Source: Panax quinquefolius | Lineage: Eukaryota; Streptophyta; Magnoliopsida; Apiales; Araliaceae | Direction of reading: 5' to 3' | Length of the DNA stretch: 64,000 nt | NCBI GenBank assembly: GCA_020205615.1 | Contig: CM035151.1 | Coordinates: 15,416,322 to 15,480,321, forward strand | The notes under the pieces: generated by a model | Database searches by the model: none | Told to the model about the DNA's origin: nothing | Seen by the model: only the letters and a program-made list of their open reading frames with translations | Translations under genes and position numbers: made by a program | Shown: one piece after another, positions 35,344 through 48,003 of the stretch | Layout of the letters: every line of letters begins with the position of its first letter | How positions within the stretch are numbered: position 1 is the stretch's first letter

Positions 35344-36144
35344 GTGACGCTCCCAAAATTAGGTATACATCACCTATCTTGGGTGCGTCGGATACATAGT
35401 CTTGATTCAAATACAACTTACTTATCAACAATAGTATATAATACGACAAAACATAAATCGCGAGTTTGAATACAAATATTATCTACTTTGTAGATTATAC
35501 AAACTCAAAAGAGATTCATTACAATTATTATCACACTATTTCACGTAATAGGGAGGACTACTAATCTTATCCTTCGACCATCACTCCGCTTCACTCGTCC
35601 AAATTATATTCTCATTTCCAAGAGAACGAAAAGAAGAAAGGGTGAGCTCAACTAGCCCGAAGAAAAATATTATGACTAAGATAATGTAGAATAAATTATC
35701 ATTAGTCTCAAACAATGTTAAACCGATAAAATATAATGACATCAAGTTTAACTACAATGAGAACAATGATCCATTAAAAGAGTCAGTAGAAAATAAAATC
35801 TACTATCTTTTATGATTTAAAGGTTTTTCATCATCATTATCGCCGAGACTCGACAATAAATATTCCACATCATCGAATCACCCCGCATTACTTTCTACGG
35901 CGAGATATTCTTTAAGTATCACGACCACAATTATCCATGCACTACGGGCAAGAATATTTGTGTATTCATTAATGGTCGTGATCATGCCAACAACTGTCCC
36001 ATAAATGCACTACGGGCGATGAGGACTTTTATCACATCATTTGTAACATTACGGTTAAATGATTACAATTGAATAATCTTTGTCATAATCATACCAAGTC
36101 CATCTATGCACTACAAGCCCGCGTAGATGACTTTCAACAAAAAA
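35344..36144 (-). mobile_element. Truncated LTR fragment of the gypsy family, minus orientation
   Basis: It starts TGACGCTCCCAAAATTAGG, the reverse of the LTR 3' end of this family, and follows the order of the complete minus LTR at 58107-60675 for about 800 bp. It then stops abruptly at the start of the plus-strand LTR at 36145. The inner ~1.8 kb of this LTR are missing. Confidence 0.8.
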
Positions 36145-38826
36145 AGTAAGACCCCAACTTTTATAAATAAAGATGAATTTTTTATAAATATTATTTTTGA
36201 ATATTATGGAATAAATTTGATATAATGTTATAGTTGTGGGTAATATTTATAAATTTTGCAAAGTAAGCAAGTTGTTATAAAATATTTCTTTTTGGTGGGG
36301 AATATTCTTTTTTGTCGGGAATATTAAATACGACGGCTCGATCATTAGTGGACCCCTAGCGGAAGTATTATGTCGTAGTTAAAAGCGACAAAATTATCTT
36401 TCTATAAAAATAACGGCGGAGGTGTTCTGTTAAAAGCTGTTGAACTACCGTAGTAAAAAATGCGATGTCTGGCGTAGTTGTATAGTAGCACACGATATTG
36501 ATTATTGATTCTTACGTGAGAAGTCACTTTCGGCTATACTCGATTATTACTACGATAATTCTTTGCATCATATCTCTTATATTATTGATTCAATTATTAT
36601 CACGATATCATTTGTATAATATGTTATAATATTAAATCAATAATTGAGGCGACAAGTTATAAATGATTAATAATTGTTGAAAGATTAAATATGTGTTGAT
36701 TAAAAATAAAATGATTTGTGGTAATATTTATTAATCCTTGATGTATATAAAGAGTCTATTATGAGGCGTTTGTGGTAAGTTTGATTATTTTATGGGGGCC
36801 CATATGTAAATCATCTAAGAGTCTCTTAAATCGATAGTAATTACCTTTGTCAATAGTAATTACCTTTGTGAATATAGTAATTACCTTCGTCGATAGTAAT
36901 TACCTTTGTGAATAGTAATTACCTTCGTGATAGTAATTACCTTACCGTCGAACCACTAGTAATTTCCTTTACGTCGATCGTAACCCACTTATGCGTTTCA
37001 CATTACATTACCGAACCACTTGTCGTTTCACATTACGAGCGTTTGACCACTTGTCGTTTCACATTACGATTCGTCGAACCACTTGTCGTTTCACATTCTG
37101 ATCGTCGAACCACTTGTCTTTTTCACATTCTGTTAAGTCCAAACCACTTTTCTTTTCACATCACCGATTAAATCTCATTCTTGCCTTTTCACACTGGCGG
37201 GTCTTAAGCTAAAATCTTCTATAAATAGAGGCTAGTGCTTCATTATTTTCACGAATTCATTCAAGCTATAGAGAGAAAGTATAGAGAATAAGAGAGAAAA
37301 AGAAGAGTATTTTATTCTTACACTACTGCGGTATTCAATCTCTTACAAAAAGTAAGGGGTGTTATTCTTTCTTATTCATGAAGAGAGCATTTGTTATTCC
37401 ATTGCTTATTATTACATTGGAATAACTTTTGTATCGTGGTTTACCTATACTTGGTGACATTCTTCTATTATTCTATTGGAACATCACATGCATGTGTTTT
37501 ACAGGACTGGTTCCGTCTTTATTATTATTACATTTGGAACATCACATGCATGTGTTTTACACGGACTGGTTCCGTCTTTATTATTATTACATTTGGAACA
37601 TCTTGTGCATGCGTTTTTCTGGGACTGATTCCATTCTTTATTATTACATTGGAATATCACATGCATGCGTTTTCTGTTTCAGGACTGGTTCCGTTATTTA
37701 TTATTACATTGGAATAACTTTTGCTGTCTTGCGATCTATCGCGTGCATGGTGATTTCTTTTGTTATTCCATTCTTTATTATACCCGGTTGGTTAAAACTT
37801 TGACTTATATACTCCATGAAATTAGTGGAATATCCTTGATATTTGCGCTTCATCCGATATCCTTTCATGGAAATATTCTTTTAGTATTCTTGAATTTTAC
37901 TCTCTAAAAGCGATGTCGTGTTGACAATTTGGATGTTATTGGTTCTAGATAAATTAATTCTTGAACTTGTTTTATTGAATTCTTATATCATTGTCATCAT
38001 CCTCATGTTTATATTATGTTGAAAGTCATCACGTGGCACATGTAGTGCGTAGATGGACTTGGTATGATTATGACGAGAGACTATTCGATTGTAATCATGG
38101 TAGTAATGTTACAAATGATGTGGTAAAAATCCTCGATGGTAGTAGTGCATTGATGGGCGATTGTTGTTGGCATGATCATGACCATTAATGAATACCTGAA
38201 ATATTCTTGGCCGTGTAGTGCATGAATAATTGTGGTCGTGATACTAAAGAATATCCTTGGCCGTAGTAGTGCGGGGGTGATTCGATGATGTGGAATATTT
38301 ATTAAAAGTGAGTCTCAATATATACGATGATGAAAAACCTTTTAAATCATAAAAGATAGTAGATTTTATTTTCTACTTGACTCTTTTAATGGATTCTTTG
38401 GTTCATTGTAGTTAAACTTGATGTTCATTATATTTTATCGGTTTAACATTTTTTGTAGGCTAATGATAATTTATTACGCATTATCTTAGTCATAATATTT
38501 CTTCTTGAGCTAGTTGAGCTCACCCTTTCTTTCACTTATTATTCTCTTGAGAAATGAGAATATAGATTTGGACGAGTCGGGGAGCGGAGTAATGGTCCGG
38601 AGGATAGCATTAGTAGTCCTCACTATTACGTGAAATAGTGTGATAATAATTGTAATGAGGACTCCTTTTGAGTTTGTATAATATCTAGTAGACAATATTT
38701 GTATTCAAACTCACGGTTTATATGTCGTATTATACCACAGCAGTTATATTAGTAAGTTGTATTTAAATTACATACCATGTATCGACTACCCAAGATGGGT
38801 GATGTATACCTAATTTTGGGGCGTCA
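36145..38826 (+). mobile_element. Element A, 5' LTR (Ty3/gypsy, Tekay-like)
   Basis: It begins (T)GTAAGACCCC and ends GGGGCGTCA, so the LTR has TG...CA-type ends (the first base pair is mutated to AG). At about 2.7 kb it is a long LTR. It contains short tandem arrays: GTAATTACCTTYGT units at 36830-36960, ACCACTTGTCGTTTCACATT units at about 36970-37165, and GGACTGGTTCCGT...TTATTATTACATTTGGAACATCACATGCATGTG units at about 37480-37750. TATAAATA at 37220 is the likely U3 promoter. Confidence 0.85.
37220..37227 (+). promoter_or_regulatory. TATA box of element A 5' LTR
   Basis: TATAAATA in CTTCTATAAATAGAGGC. The equivalent position carries TATAAATA in the other LTRs (44691 +, 51018-51025 -, 56936-56943 -, 59720-59727 -), so it is conserved in the family. 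Confidence 0.75.
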
Positions 38827-38829
38827 CGG

Positions 38830-38842
38830 TTAGTATCGAGCT
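38830..38842 (+). other. Primer-binding site of element A (initiator Met-tRNA type)
   Basis: TTAGTATCGAGCT, three bases after the LTR end, resembles the TGGTATCAGAGC site complementary to the 3' end of initiator tRNA-Met. The equivalent sites are better preserved on the minus strand at 47989-48000 and 55263-55279 (GGTTGGTATCG). Confidence 0.65.
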
Positions 38843-39003
38843 TAGGGATATGATCCACAGCTAAGATGTGAGAATAGTATAGGAGGGAGGGAGGCAGGGA
38901 ATACCTTGCTAGTATGACCTACTAAGTTTATGTGCTATTTTATTGGTCGGTTAGAATATAGAGATAATTTGTTACATGTCAATTAACCTTTTGTTTTGTG
39001 GCG

Positions 39004-40105
39004 ATGTCTGAAAATGACATCGAGAATGTTGAGAATAGCAATGGAGCCGCGAGCGATCGTTGATTCACCACATATCGATAATCGGATAATAATGTGCATC
39101 GGGGAAGGCGGTCCCTCATGCAAACAACAACAACCGACCAAATGATGAATGATCAAATGTTCGAGGCTTTATCTGATTTATGCAACAATGATGAGGCGAC
39201 TCACATCAAAAGCGTGGGTGGAAACACGAAAAACTCTCGGCGGTCCACCATTAAACAATTCAAGGCTGGGACCACCGGAGTTTAAGGGAGAGCAAAAACC
39301 ACTTGGCGGAGCGCATGGATAAAGCAGATTACCAAGATATTTGATGTCTTGGGATGCTCAGGAGCAAAAGGTTCCTTTTACCGCCTTTATGTTGCGCGGA
39401 GAAGCGATTCTTGGTGGGAATCGGTAAAAGCGTACTCAACTTCTTTGTCTTGAAGATATCTTGGGAGAAGTTCGAGGGAGGCATTCAACGACAAATAAAT
39501 ACTTTCACGAAAGTATTAGCCACATGAAGGAGGTGGAGTTTATCAAGTTGGAACAAAACAATATGGCCAGTGTAGCATGATACGAGGCAAAATTTGCGGA
39601 GTTATCACGGTTTGCGTCCCACTTGGTGGATAATGAAGAGAAATGGCGAAATGTTTTTAAGAGGTTTGAAGCGGGAATCGTCGACATCTTATTTCTCATA
39701 AAAGCGTGTTTGTATTCGGATGTTGTAAATAGGGCTCGATTAGTGGAGCGCGATAACGAGTCAACGCAACTAAAGAAGCGGTAAGCAAAATTATAATACC
39801 GGCGAGAGTAGTCATCGAGCGGTGACAACAAGCGTGGAGGAATCAACGGGCGGATATGGTAACCACTTGGTGTGTAATCGGGGCAAAACAATAAGAATGG
39901 ACATTTCAAGAAAAGGAGATTCAACAATGATGGAAAGGCGTCGGCACACCAACACCGTTGTTAAGGAAGGAGAAAGACCACTATCATATGCTTCAAATGC
40001 GGAGGAGAGGGACACATCGATCCGAAGCTGCGCCATGCCGTCAAAAGTGTTATAATTGTGGAAGAAAGGTCACTTAGCTCGATTTTTTCGTTTCTGAGAA
40101 GACAA
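39004..40105 (+). pseudogene. Element A gag, disrupted
   Basis: It starts MSENDIENVEN and soon meets a stop. Broken frames then encode the retrotransposon gag domain (around EAWIKQITKIFDVLGC-like and EVEFIKLEQNN-like text at 39.3-39.6 kb). Near 39990-40085 are two CCHC zinc knuckles, CFKCGGEGH and a CYNCG...GH-like unit that lies in another frame. Several stops and frameshifts prevent a continuous product. Confidence 0.8.
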
Positions 40106-40239
40106 ATTCAACTAGGATGGAGGCACCAAAGTAGTTCGGAAAAGTCAAAACCGGTAGTGCAAGGAGGCGTTTGTTGTGACCTCCCGGAGAAGCGAGGAAC
40201 GAATGAGGTCATCACGGGTAAACTTATCATAAACTCTAA

Positions 40240-43200
40240 TGAAGTCATACTTTATTTGATACGGGTTCTACCCATTCTTTTATTTCTCCTACTTGCGCTC
40301 ATCGATTAAATTTGACTCAGGAGAATTAGACTTTGACTTATCTGTGGAAACTCAGATTGGGAGAAACCTTCATTACATCCACTTTGTTTATAAGTCTTGT
40401 TTGGTTCAAATCGGTACCCTCACATTACACAATCGATCTTATTTCATTAAAAATACTTGCATTTGGCGTGATTCTAGGGATTGATTGGTTAACTACTTAT
40501 CATACAAAATTGATTATTTTAAATAAGGTTGTTAGCTTTCATATTCCTAATCAACCTATTATCTTAATTCAAACGACCAAACCATTAAAATCAATCACGG
40601 TCATCTCGAGCCATAAAGCTATTCGTTTATTGAAAAGCGGATGTCGAGCTTTCTTAGCTCATATCACGATTTAAACAAAAATAAATCGGTTTTGAGCGAT
40701 ATTTCTATTGTTAATAAATTTCTGACGTATTCCCAGAAGAACTTCTGGCCTACCCCGGGCGTGAAATTGAATTTTGTATCGACCTTGAACTAGGTACAAA
40801 ACCTATTTCCAAAGCCCATGTCGAATGGCTCTATTGAACTTGAGGAGTTAAAGACCCAATGCGAGGAATTGTTAGACATTGGCTTTATTAGTCCTAGTAC
40901 TTCTCCTTGGGTGCTCTGTTACTATTAAGTGAAGAAGAAAGATGGGAGTATGCGACTTTGTATTGATTATCGGGAGTTGAATCATGTCACCATCAAAAAT
41001 AGGTATCCATTGCCACGTATTGATGACTGTTTGACCCGATTCTGAGGAGCCAAATTCTTTTCAAAGATTGATCTTCGTTAGGATATCACCAATTGAAGAT
41101 TAGAACCGTGACATTCCAAAGGCGGCTTTGAACTAGATGCGGGCATTATGAATTCCTAGTCATGTCCTTTGGATTGACTAATGCTCCTAACGCCTTCATG
41201 GATATGATGAACCAAGTATTCAAGGAATATTTAGATCACTTTGTGGTCGTCTTTATTGATGACATCCTTATTTATTCCAAAAGCCGTGAAGATCATGAAA
41301 GCAACACTTGAGGTGACACTCCAAAAGCTTCGTGAATATAAGCTTTATGCGAGAGTTGAAGAAATCGAGTTACGGCTTGAAGAAGTAGCATTCCTTGGGC
41401 ACGTGGTATCAAGTCATGGAATATCTGTTGACCCGACAAAGATTGAAGCTATTCAAAGTGGAACAACCTAAATCGATGGCCGAAGTCGTAGCTTTCTCGG
41501 TTTAGTTGGTTATTATCGGAGATTCGTGGAAGGATTTTCTCGAATCGCTACTCCATTATTCGGTGACTCGAAAAGATACAAAGTTCGGTTGGAAGCGAAG
41601 AATGTGAGAAGAGTTTTCAAGAACTCGAGAGGAGACTTATTTATTTTTGTTACGTGATACCATCGGCTCGGAGGGATTTGTCATCTCTGATGATGCTTGA
41701 GCAAAAGGTTGGGATGTGTTCTCATGCAACATGGAAAAGTTATAGCTTATGCCTCGCGACAACTCAAAGAATATGAGAGGAATTATCCTACTCATGATCT
41801 AGAGTTAGCGGTGTTATCTTCTGCACTTAAAATTTGGAGGCATTACTTGTATGGGGAGAAAGTGGAGATCTTTACGGATCATAAAAGCCTCAAATATTTC
41901 TTCACTCAAAAGGAACTCGACATGCGACAACGACGTTGGCTTGAATTGATGAAAGATTATGATCATACCATCGATACCATCCGGAAAAGCGAGCGTGGTA
42001 GGCGATGCATTGAGTAGAAGATCATATGCAAAATCTGAGTGCGTTATTGTCAACGCATGAGCCCATTTTGTGTGACTTGCAAAGGATGGAGATAGAGTTA
42101 AAGACTCGGGGCGCGTGTGATGATAAGCGAGTATCTGAGTAGAGCAGAAACTTTAATCGATAAAGTTAAAGGCTGCTCGACTACTGACACAGGAGGATGA
42201 TCGTATGAGGAAGAAAGTGCAAGAAGGTGCTATCTTAGGAAGCAAGAATCGATGAAGAAGGAATACTTGAGTCGACTCCGGACTTTGTGTTCTAACGACC
42301 ACGATTTAAAGTATAATATCATGATGGGCGCCTGACACACCATTTGCAATCCATCACAGGAGTACCAAAATGTATCATGATATTAAATAAATACATTTTG
42401 GTGGAGCATATATGAAGAGAGAGATAAGCGTTGTTTATCTCAAGGTGTCTAACTTGTCAGCGAGTTAAGCGGAGCATCAAGTACCAAAAGGTCCATTCTG
42501 ACCACTTGAAATTCCGAGAATGGAAGTGGGAGCACATTACCATGGATTTAGTTCTGGGGTCTTCTAAGGTTTCTCGAAGGCATTGATGCGATTTGGGTCA
42601 TTGTTGATAGATTGACCAAGTCTGCTCATTTCTTCTGAAATCTGAGAAACTTATACACTTGAGCGTCTTGCTTCGTATGTACATAAACGAGATTGTAAGG
42701 CTGCATGGTATCTGGTATCCATAGTTTACGATCGAGACCCAAGATTCACTTCACGATTTTGGGTTAGTTTGCAAAAAGCTATGGGCGCAGACTTACGATT
42801 TAGCTCGGCATATCATCCTCGAGACGGACGGACGATCGGAGAGGACTATTCAAACTCTTGAAGATCTATTAAGACTTTGTGTCCTTGATTTCAAGGGATT
42901 TGGGACAAGTTCTTACCATTGGTGGAGTTTTCCTACAACAACGGTTATCAAACAAGTATTGGCATGGCTCCATTCGAGCGTTGTATGGAAGAAAGTGTGG
43001 TTCTCGATATCTTTGGGATGAGGTGGGTGAAGCAACGTTGTTGGGGCCGGAGTTGATGCGTATGACTACGGAAAAAAGATTGAAACGATCAAACAACGTA
43101 TAAAAACCTCACAAAATCGACAAAAGAGTTATCTTGATCTTCATCGAAAGGGCGTGGAATTCGATATAGGAGATCGTGTGTTGTTAAGAGTTGCTCCATG

Positions 43201-43590
43201 GAAAGGAGTTACAAGATTTGGAAAGAGAGGAAAACTTAATCCTCGATTCATCGGTCCATTTTAATCCTCGATCGGTAGGAGCGTGGCCTATAGACTCGCT
43301 TTTTCTGCTGAAATATGTCTCGTGTTCATAACGTTTTCACATATCCATATTACGTAAATATGTGAAAGACCCGAACCATATTATTGAGTTAGAACCGGAC
43401 GAAATAGCGGAAGATTTGGCGTATGAAGAGGTTCTGTTCAAATTTTGGATAAGAAGGAACATATTCTACGCTCGAGGTTATACCTCGAAATCGAAAGTTT
43501 TGTGGAGGAACCACGATGTTGAGAAATGACTTGGGAGTTAGAATCGAAATGAAATCAAGGTATCCTTACCTCTTGACATACCGGTCGTAC
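40240..43590 (+). pseudogene. Element A pol: protease, RT, RNase H, integrase, chromodomain; disrupted
   Basis: Domain order is that of Ty3/gypsy chromoviruses. Aspartic protease DTGSTHSFIS lies near 40252. RT (40.9-41.5 kb) has [18 protein letters not shown] text, the catalytic [10 protein letters not shown] at about 41250, and [11 protein letters not shown]. RNase H (41.7-42.0 kb) has [20 protein letters not shown] and [10 protein letters not shown]. Integrase (42.2-43.1 kb) has the zinc-finger and DRLTKSAHF regions and [19 protein letters not shown] text. The chromodomain (about 43.4-43.57 kb) is of the VLWRNHDVE type. A chromodomain after integrase, long LTRs and the Met primer site point to the Tekay/Del clade. 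Stops and frameshifts are frequent, so it is non-autonomous. It is close in sequence to the minus-strand pol at 60.7-63.9 kb. Confidence 0.85.
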
Positions 43591-43616
43591 CCTAAATTTA
43601 GAGGAAAAATTTCATA

Positions 43617-43627
43617 AGAAGGGAGGT
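43617..43627 (+). other. Polypurine tract of element A
   Basis: AGAAGGGAGGT immediately before the 3' LTR start TGTAAGACCC. It is the expected plus-strand primer. Confidence 0.75.
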
Positions 43628-46433
43628 TGTAAGACCCGACTTTTATAAATAAAGATGAATTTTCTATAAATATTATTTTTGAATATTATGGAATAAATTT
43701 GATATAATGTTATAGTTGTGGGTAATATTTATAAATTTTGCAAAGTAAGCAAGTTGTTATAAAATATTACGTTTGGTGGGGAATATTCTTTTTGTGGGGG
43801 ATATTAAATGCGACGGCTCAATCATTAGTGGACCCCCATGCGGAAGTATTATCGTAGTTAAAAAGCGACAAAATTATTTTTCTATAAAAATAACTTGGCG
43901 GAGGTGTTATTCTGATTAAAAGCTGTTGAACTACCGGTGGTAAAGAAATGCGATGTCTGGCGTGGTTGCGTAGTAGCACACGGTATTGATTATTGATCTT
44001 CACGTGAGAAGTCACTTAGCTATACTCAATTATTACTTCTGATAATTCTTTGCATCATATCTCTTATATTATTGATTCAATTATTGTCATAATAGTATCA
44101 TACATATAATATGTTATAGTATTAAATTATTAATTGAGGCGACAAGTTATAAATGATTAATAATTGTTGAAAGATTAAATATGTGTTGATTAAAAATAAA
44201 ATGATTTGTGGTAATATTTATTCAATCCTTGATGTATATAAAAGTCATTATATGAGGCGTTTGTGGTAAGTTTGATTATTTTATGGGGGCCCATATGTCA
44301 TCATCTAAGAGTCTCTTAAATCGATAGTAATTACCTTTATGAATAGTAATTACCTTACGTCGAATAGTATTTACCTTACGTCGATATAGTAATTACCTTT
44401 GTGAATAGTAATTACCTTTGTGAATAATAATTACCTTGTCGATAGTATTTACCTTCGTCGATAGTAATTACCTTCTTGATAGAAATTACCTTCGTCGATA
44501 GTAATTACTTTAAATCGATAGTAATTACCCCTTATGAAATAGTAGTTGTCCTTCAATATTACGAAGAGTTAAGCTTTCTCTTGATTGTTCGAAAGGTTAA
44601 TTACCCCTTACGAAATAGTAGTTGTCTCTTGATATTACGAAGAGTCATTTTGACCCTTCGTTAAGACCAAGAGCCACCCTCGGTTTTTTCTATAAATAGA
44701 AAGCTCATTCCTTCATTATTTCTTACGAATTCATTGAAACTACTAGAGAGAAAGAAATAGAGAGAGAAAGAAAAGTATTATATTACTTCACTTTTCCAAT
44801 ATTCGATTCTTCTAAGGTAGGGAATATTATTTGTTGTACTAAAGTAAAGGGTGTTATTCTTTCTTATTCATGAAGAAAAGCTGTTGTTATTCCATTGCTT
44901 ATTATTACATTGGAATAACTTTTGTATCACGTGGTTTACCACTATACTTGGTGACATTCTTCTATTATTACATTTGGAACATCACATGCATGTGTTTTAC
45001 ACCGACTGGTTAAAATCTTTTTTATTATTACATTTGGAATATCACATGCATGTGTTTTACACGGACACTGGTTCCATTTTTATTATTAAAAGAACTTTAT
45101 TATTATATTTTAAATATCACATACATGTTATCTGTTTGGACTGGTTCCATCATTTATTATTATTCGCGTTTATTATTACATTTGGAACATCACATGCATG
45201 CGTTTGAATTTCACGACTTTTTCCGTTATTATTATTACATTTGGAATAACTTTTGCTGTCTGATCGGTCGCATGCGTGGTGATTTCTTTTGTTATTCCAT
45301 TCTTTATTATACCCAGGTTGGTTAAAACTTTGACTTATATACTCCATGAAATTAGTAGAATATCCTTGATATTTGCGTTTCATCCGATATCTTTTCATGG
45401 AAATATTCTTACGATCATTCTTGAATTTTACTCTACAAAACGATATCATGTTGACAATTTGGGCGTTAATAATTCTGGATAAAATAATTCTTGAACTTGT
45501 TTTATTGAATTCTTATATCATTGTCATCATCCTCATGTTTTTATATTATGTTGAAAGTCATACATGGCACATGTAGTGCATAGATGGACTTGGTATGATT
45601 ATGACCGAGACTATTCGGTGTAATCATGGCCAGTAATGTTACAAATGATGTGATAAAAATCATCTCGTGGCTGTAGTAGTAGATGGACTTGATGGATTAT
45701 GACCGAGAGACTGTTGGCATGATCATGACCATTAATGTTACAAATGAATGATAAAAATCCTCGAATTAGTATTTTGCATTGATGGGCGAGGTTGGCATGA
45801 TCGTGACCATTAATGAATACACAACTATTCTTGGCGTGGTGTGAATAATTGTGGTCGTATCTTGGAATATCCTTGGGTAGTGCGAGGGGTGATTCGATGA
45901 TGTGGAATATTTATTAAAGTGAGTCTCGGCTATAACGATGATGAAAAACCTTTTAAAATCATAAAAGATAGTAGATTTTATTTTCTACTTGACTCTTTTA
46001 ATGGATTCTTTGGTTCCATTGTAGTTAAACTTGATGTTCATTATATTTTATCGGTTTAACATTGTTGTAGGCTAATGATAATTTATTACGCATTATCTTA
46101 GTCATAATATTTCTTCTTGAGCTAGTTGAGCTCACCCTTTCTTTCACCGTTCTCTTGAGAAAATGAGAATATAGGCGGGACGAGTCGGGGAGCGGAGTAA
46201 TGGTCGGAGGATAGCATTAGTAGTCCTCACTATTACGTGAAATAGTGTGATAATAATTGTAATGAGGACTCCTTTTGAGTTTGTATAATATCTAGTAGAC
46301 AATATTTGTATTCAAACTCACGGTTTATATCGTATTATTACCTGACGAGTTATATTAGTAAGTTGTATTTAAATTTTGTACCATGTATCGACTACCCAAG
46401 ATGGGTGATGTATACCTAATTTTGGGGGCGTCA
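43628..46433 (+). mobile_element. Element A, 3' LTR
   Basis: TGTAAGACCCGAC... to ...GGGGGCGTCA, about 2.8 kb, colinear with the LTR at 36145-38826 but with many indels, mainly in the tandem arrays (44320-44530 and about 44960-45250). TATAAATA lies at 44691-44698. After its end the sequence continues not into flanking DNA but into a second gag region. Confidence 0.85.
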
Positions 46434-47382
46434 CTGTCTATTTTATTGGTCGGTCGAATATAGAGATAATTTGTTACATGTCAATTAACCTTTTGTTTTA
46501 TGGCGATGTCTCGAAAATGACATCGAGAATGTTGAGAATAACAATGGAGCACAAAGCGATCGTTGATTCACCACATATCAATAATCAAGATAATGTGCAT
46601 CGAGGAAGGCGACAATCCTCATGCAAACAACAACAACGACCGACCAAATGATGAATGAGCAAATGTTCGGAGGCTTTATGCAATTTATGTAACAAAGAAA
46701 GTGAGCCCACTCACCCATCCAAAACGTGGGTGGAAACACGAAAAACTCTCGAGGCGGTCACCGCTAAACAATTCAAGGAGTTGGGACCACCGGAGTTTAA
46801 GGGAGAGCTAAAACCACTTCCGGCGGAAGCATGGATAAAGCAGATTACGAAGATATTTGATGTCTTGGGATGCTCCGAGGAGCAAAGGTCCCTTTCACGC
46901 CTTTATGTTGTGGAGAAGCGATTCTTTGGTGGGAATCGGTAAAATGTACTCAACTTCTTTCATCTTGAAGATATCTTGGGAGAAGTTCCAGGGAGTCGTT
47001 CAACGACAAATACTTTCTTGAAAGTATTCGCCATACGTGAAGGAGGTGGAGTTTATCAAGTTGGAACAAAACAATATGGCCGTGTCGCAATACGAGGCAA
47101 AATTTGTGGAGTTATCACGGTTCGCGTCCCACTTGGTGGATAATGAAGAGAGAATGGTGCGAATGTTTTTAAGAGGTTTGAAGTCGGAGATACGTCGACA
47201 TCTTATTTCTCAAAACTGTGTGTTTGTATTCGGATGTTGTAAATAGGGCTCAATTAGTGGAGCGCGATAACGAGTCAACGCAACTAAAAGAAGCGGTAAG
47301 CAAAATTATAATACCAAATGAGTAGTCATTGAAGCGGTGACAACAAGCGTGGAGGGAATCAACAGGCGGATATGGTAACCAT
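46434..47382 (+). pseudogene. Second gag fragment directly after the 3' LTR, plus orientation
   Basis: It matches 38937-39870 of element A (leader, ATGTCT start near 46506, gag domain), lacking about 100 bp including the primer site. The frame is broken shortly after the start. Stretches such as PAEAWIKQITKIFDVLGCSE and EVEFIKLEQNNMAVSQYEAK are readable. It ends where a gag fragment in the opposite direction begins. Confidence 0.8.
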
Positions 47383-47816
47383 GACATACATCGAGTGCAA
47401 CGGATGGGTATGCTTCATGATTCCCACCAAAGAATCCGCCTCGTTCTGAACATAAAAGTAGCGAATGGAACTTTCGTTCCTTCGTGCCAAAGACATCGAA
47501 TATCTTGGTAATTTGTTTGACCCACGTCTCGCCTTTAATCGGATCCGGCTTTCCCGAATTCAGTGGTCCCAATTCTTTGAACTGCTTGCATTGTGACCAC
47601 CCGTGAATTGCTATCATTTCCTCCTGTATTTTGAACACGAGTCTCCTCGCGTCGATTTTGCATGAATCGCAAAAGCTTCTAAACATCCCCTCGCTCATCA
47701 TCTCGCTTTCGGTGGTTGTTGTTCACGGGAGAACATTGCCAACTTTGCCACGTTCTCCTCGTTAGTGAGTACAGCGTCTCCACGTCTCATTTCCATTGTT
47801 AATATTCTCACGACAT
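47383..47816 (-). pseudogene. gag fragment in inverted orientation
   Basis: The minus strand reads KQFKELGPLNSG, GETWVKQITKIFDVFGTKE and GGFFGGNHEAYPSVALDVCHG, the same gag domain as the plus-strand fragment to the left. With it this forms a tail-to-tail pair. It is continuous with a minus-strand leader, a primer site (47989-48000) and an LTR to the right, so it is the start of a separate, truncated element. Confidence 0.8.
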
Positions 47817-48003
47817 TCTCAAATCACATCATAAAATAAGGGTTAATTAAAGAAATCAATATATCACATAATATCCCTATATACTAACCAACTAACAAAT
47901 AAGCTTAGGTAGAACACACTAGCGAAGGATTTACTCGCCTCCTCCTAGATTCTATTCCCGATCTCCGCCAGAGATCATATCCCTAAGCTCGATACCAACC
48001 ATA

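Noticed and set aside
37391..37803. Overlapping 108- and 124-codon frames with repeated Trp/Tyr/Ile/Cys-rich text (also at 44.85-45.3, 50.2-50.7, 56.3-56.6 and 59.1-59.4 kb)
   Set aside because: They arise from the tandem array inside each LTR, exist in several frames at once and differ between LTR copies; no sign of selection for protein.
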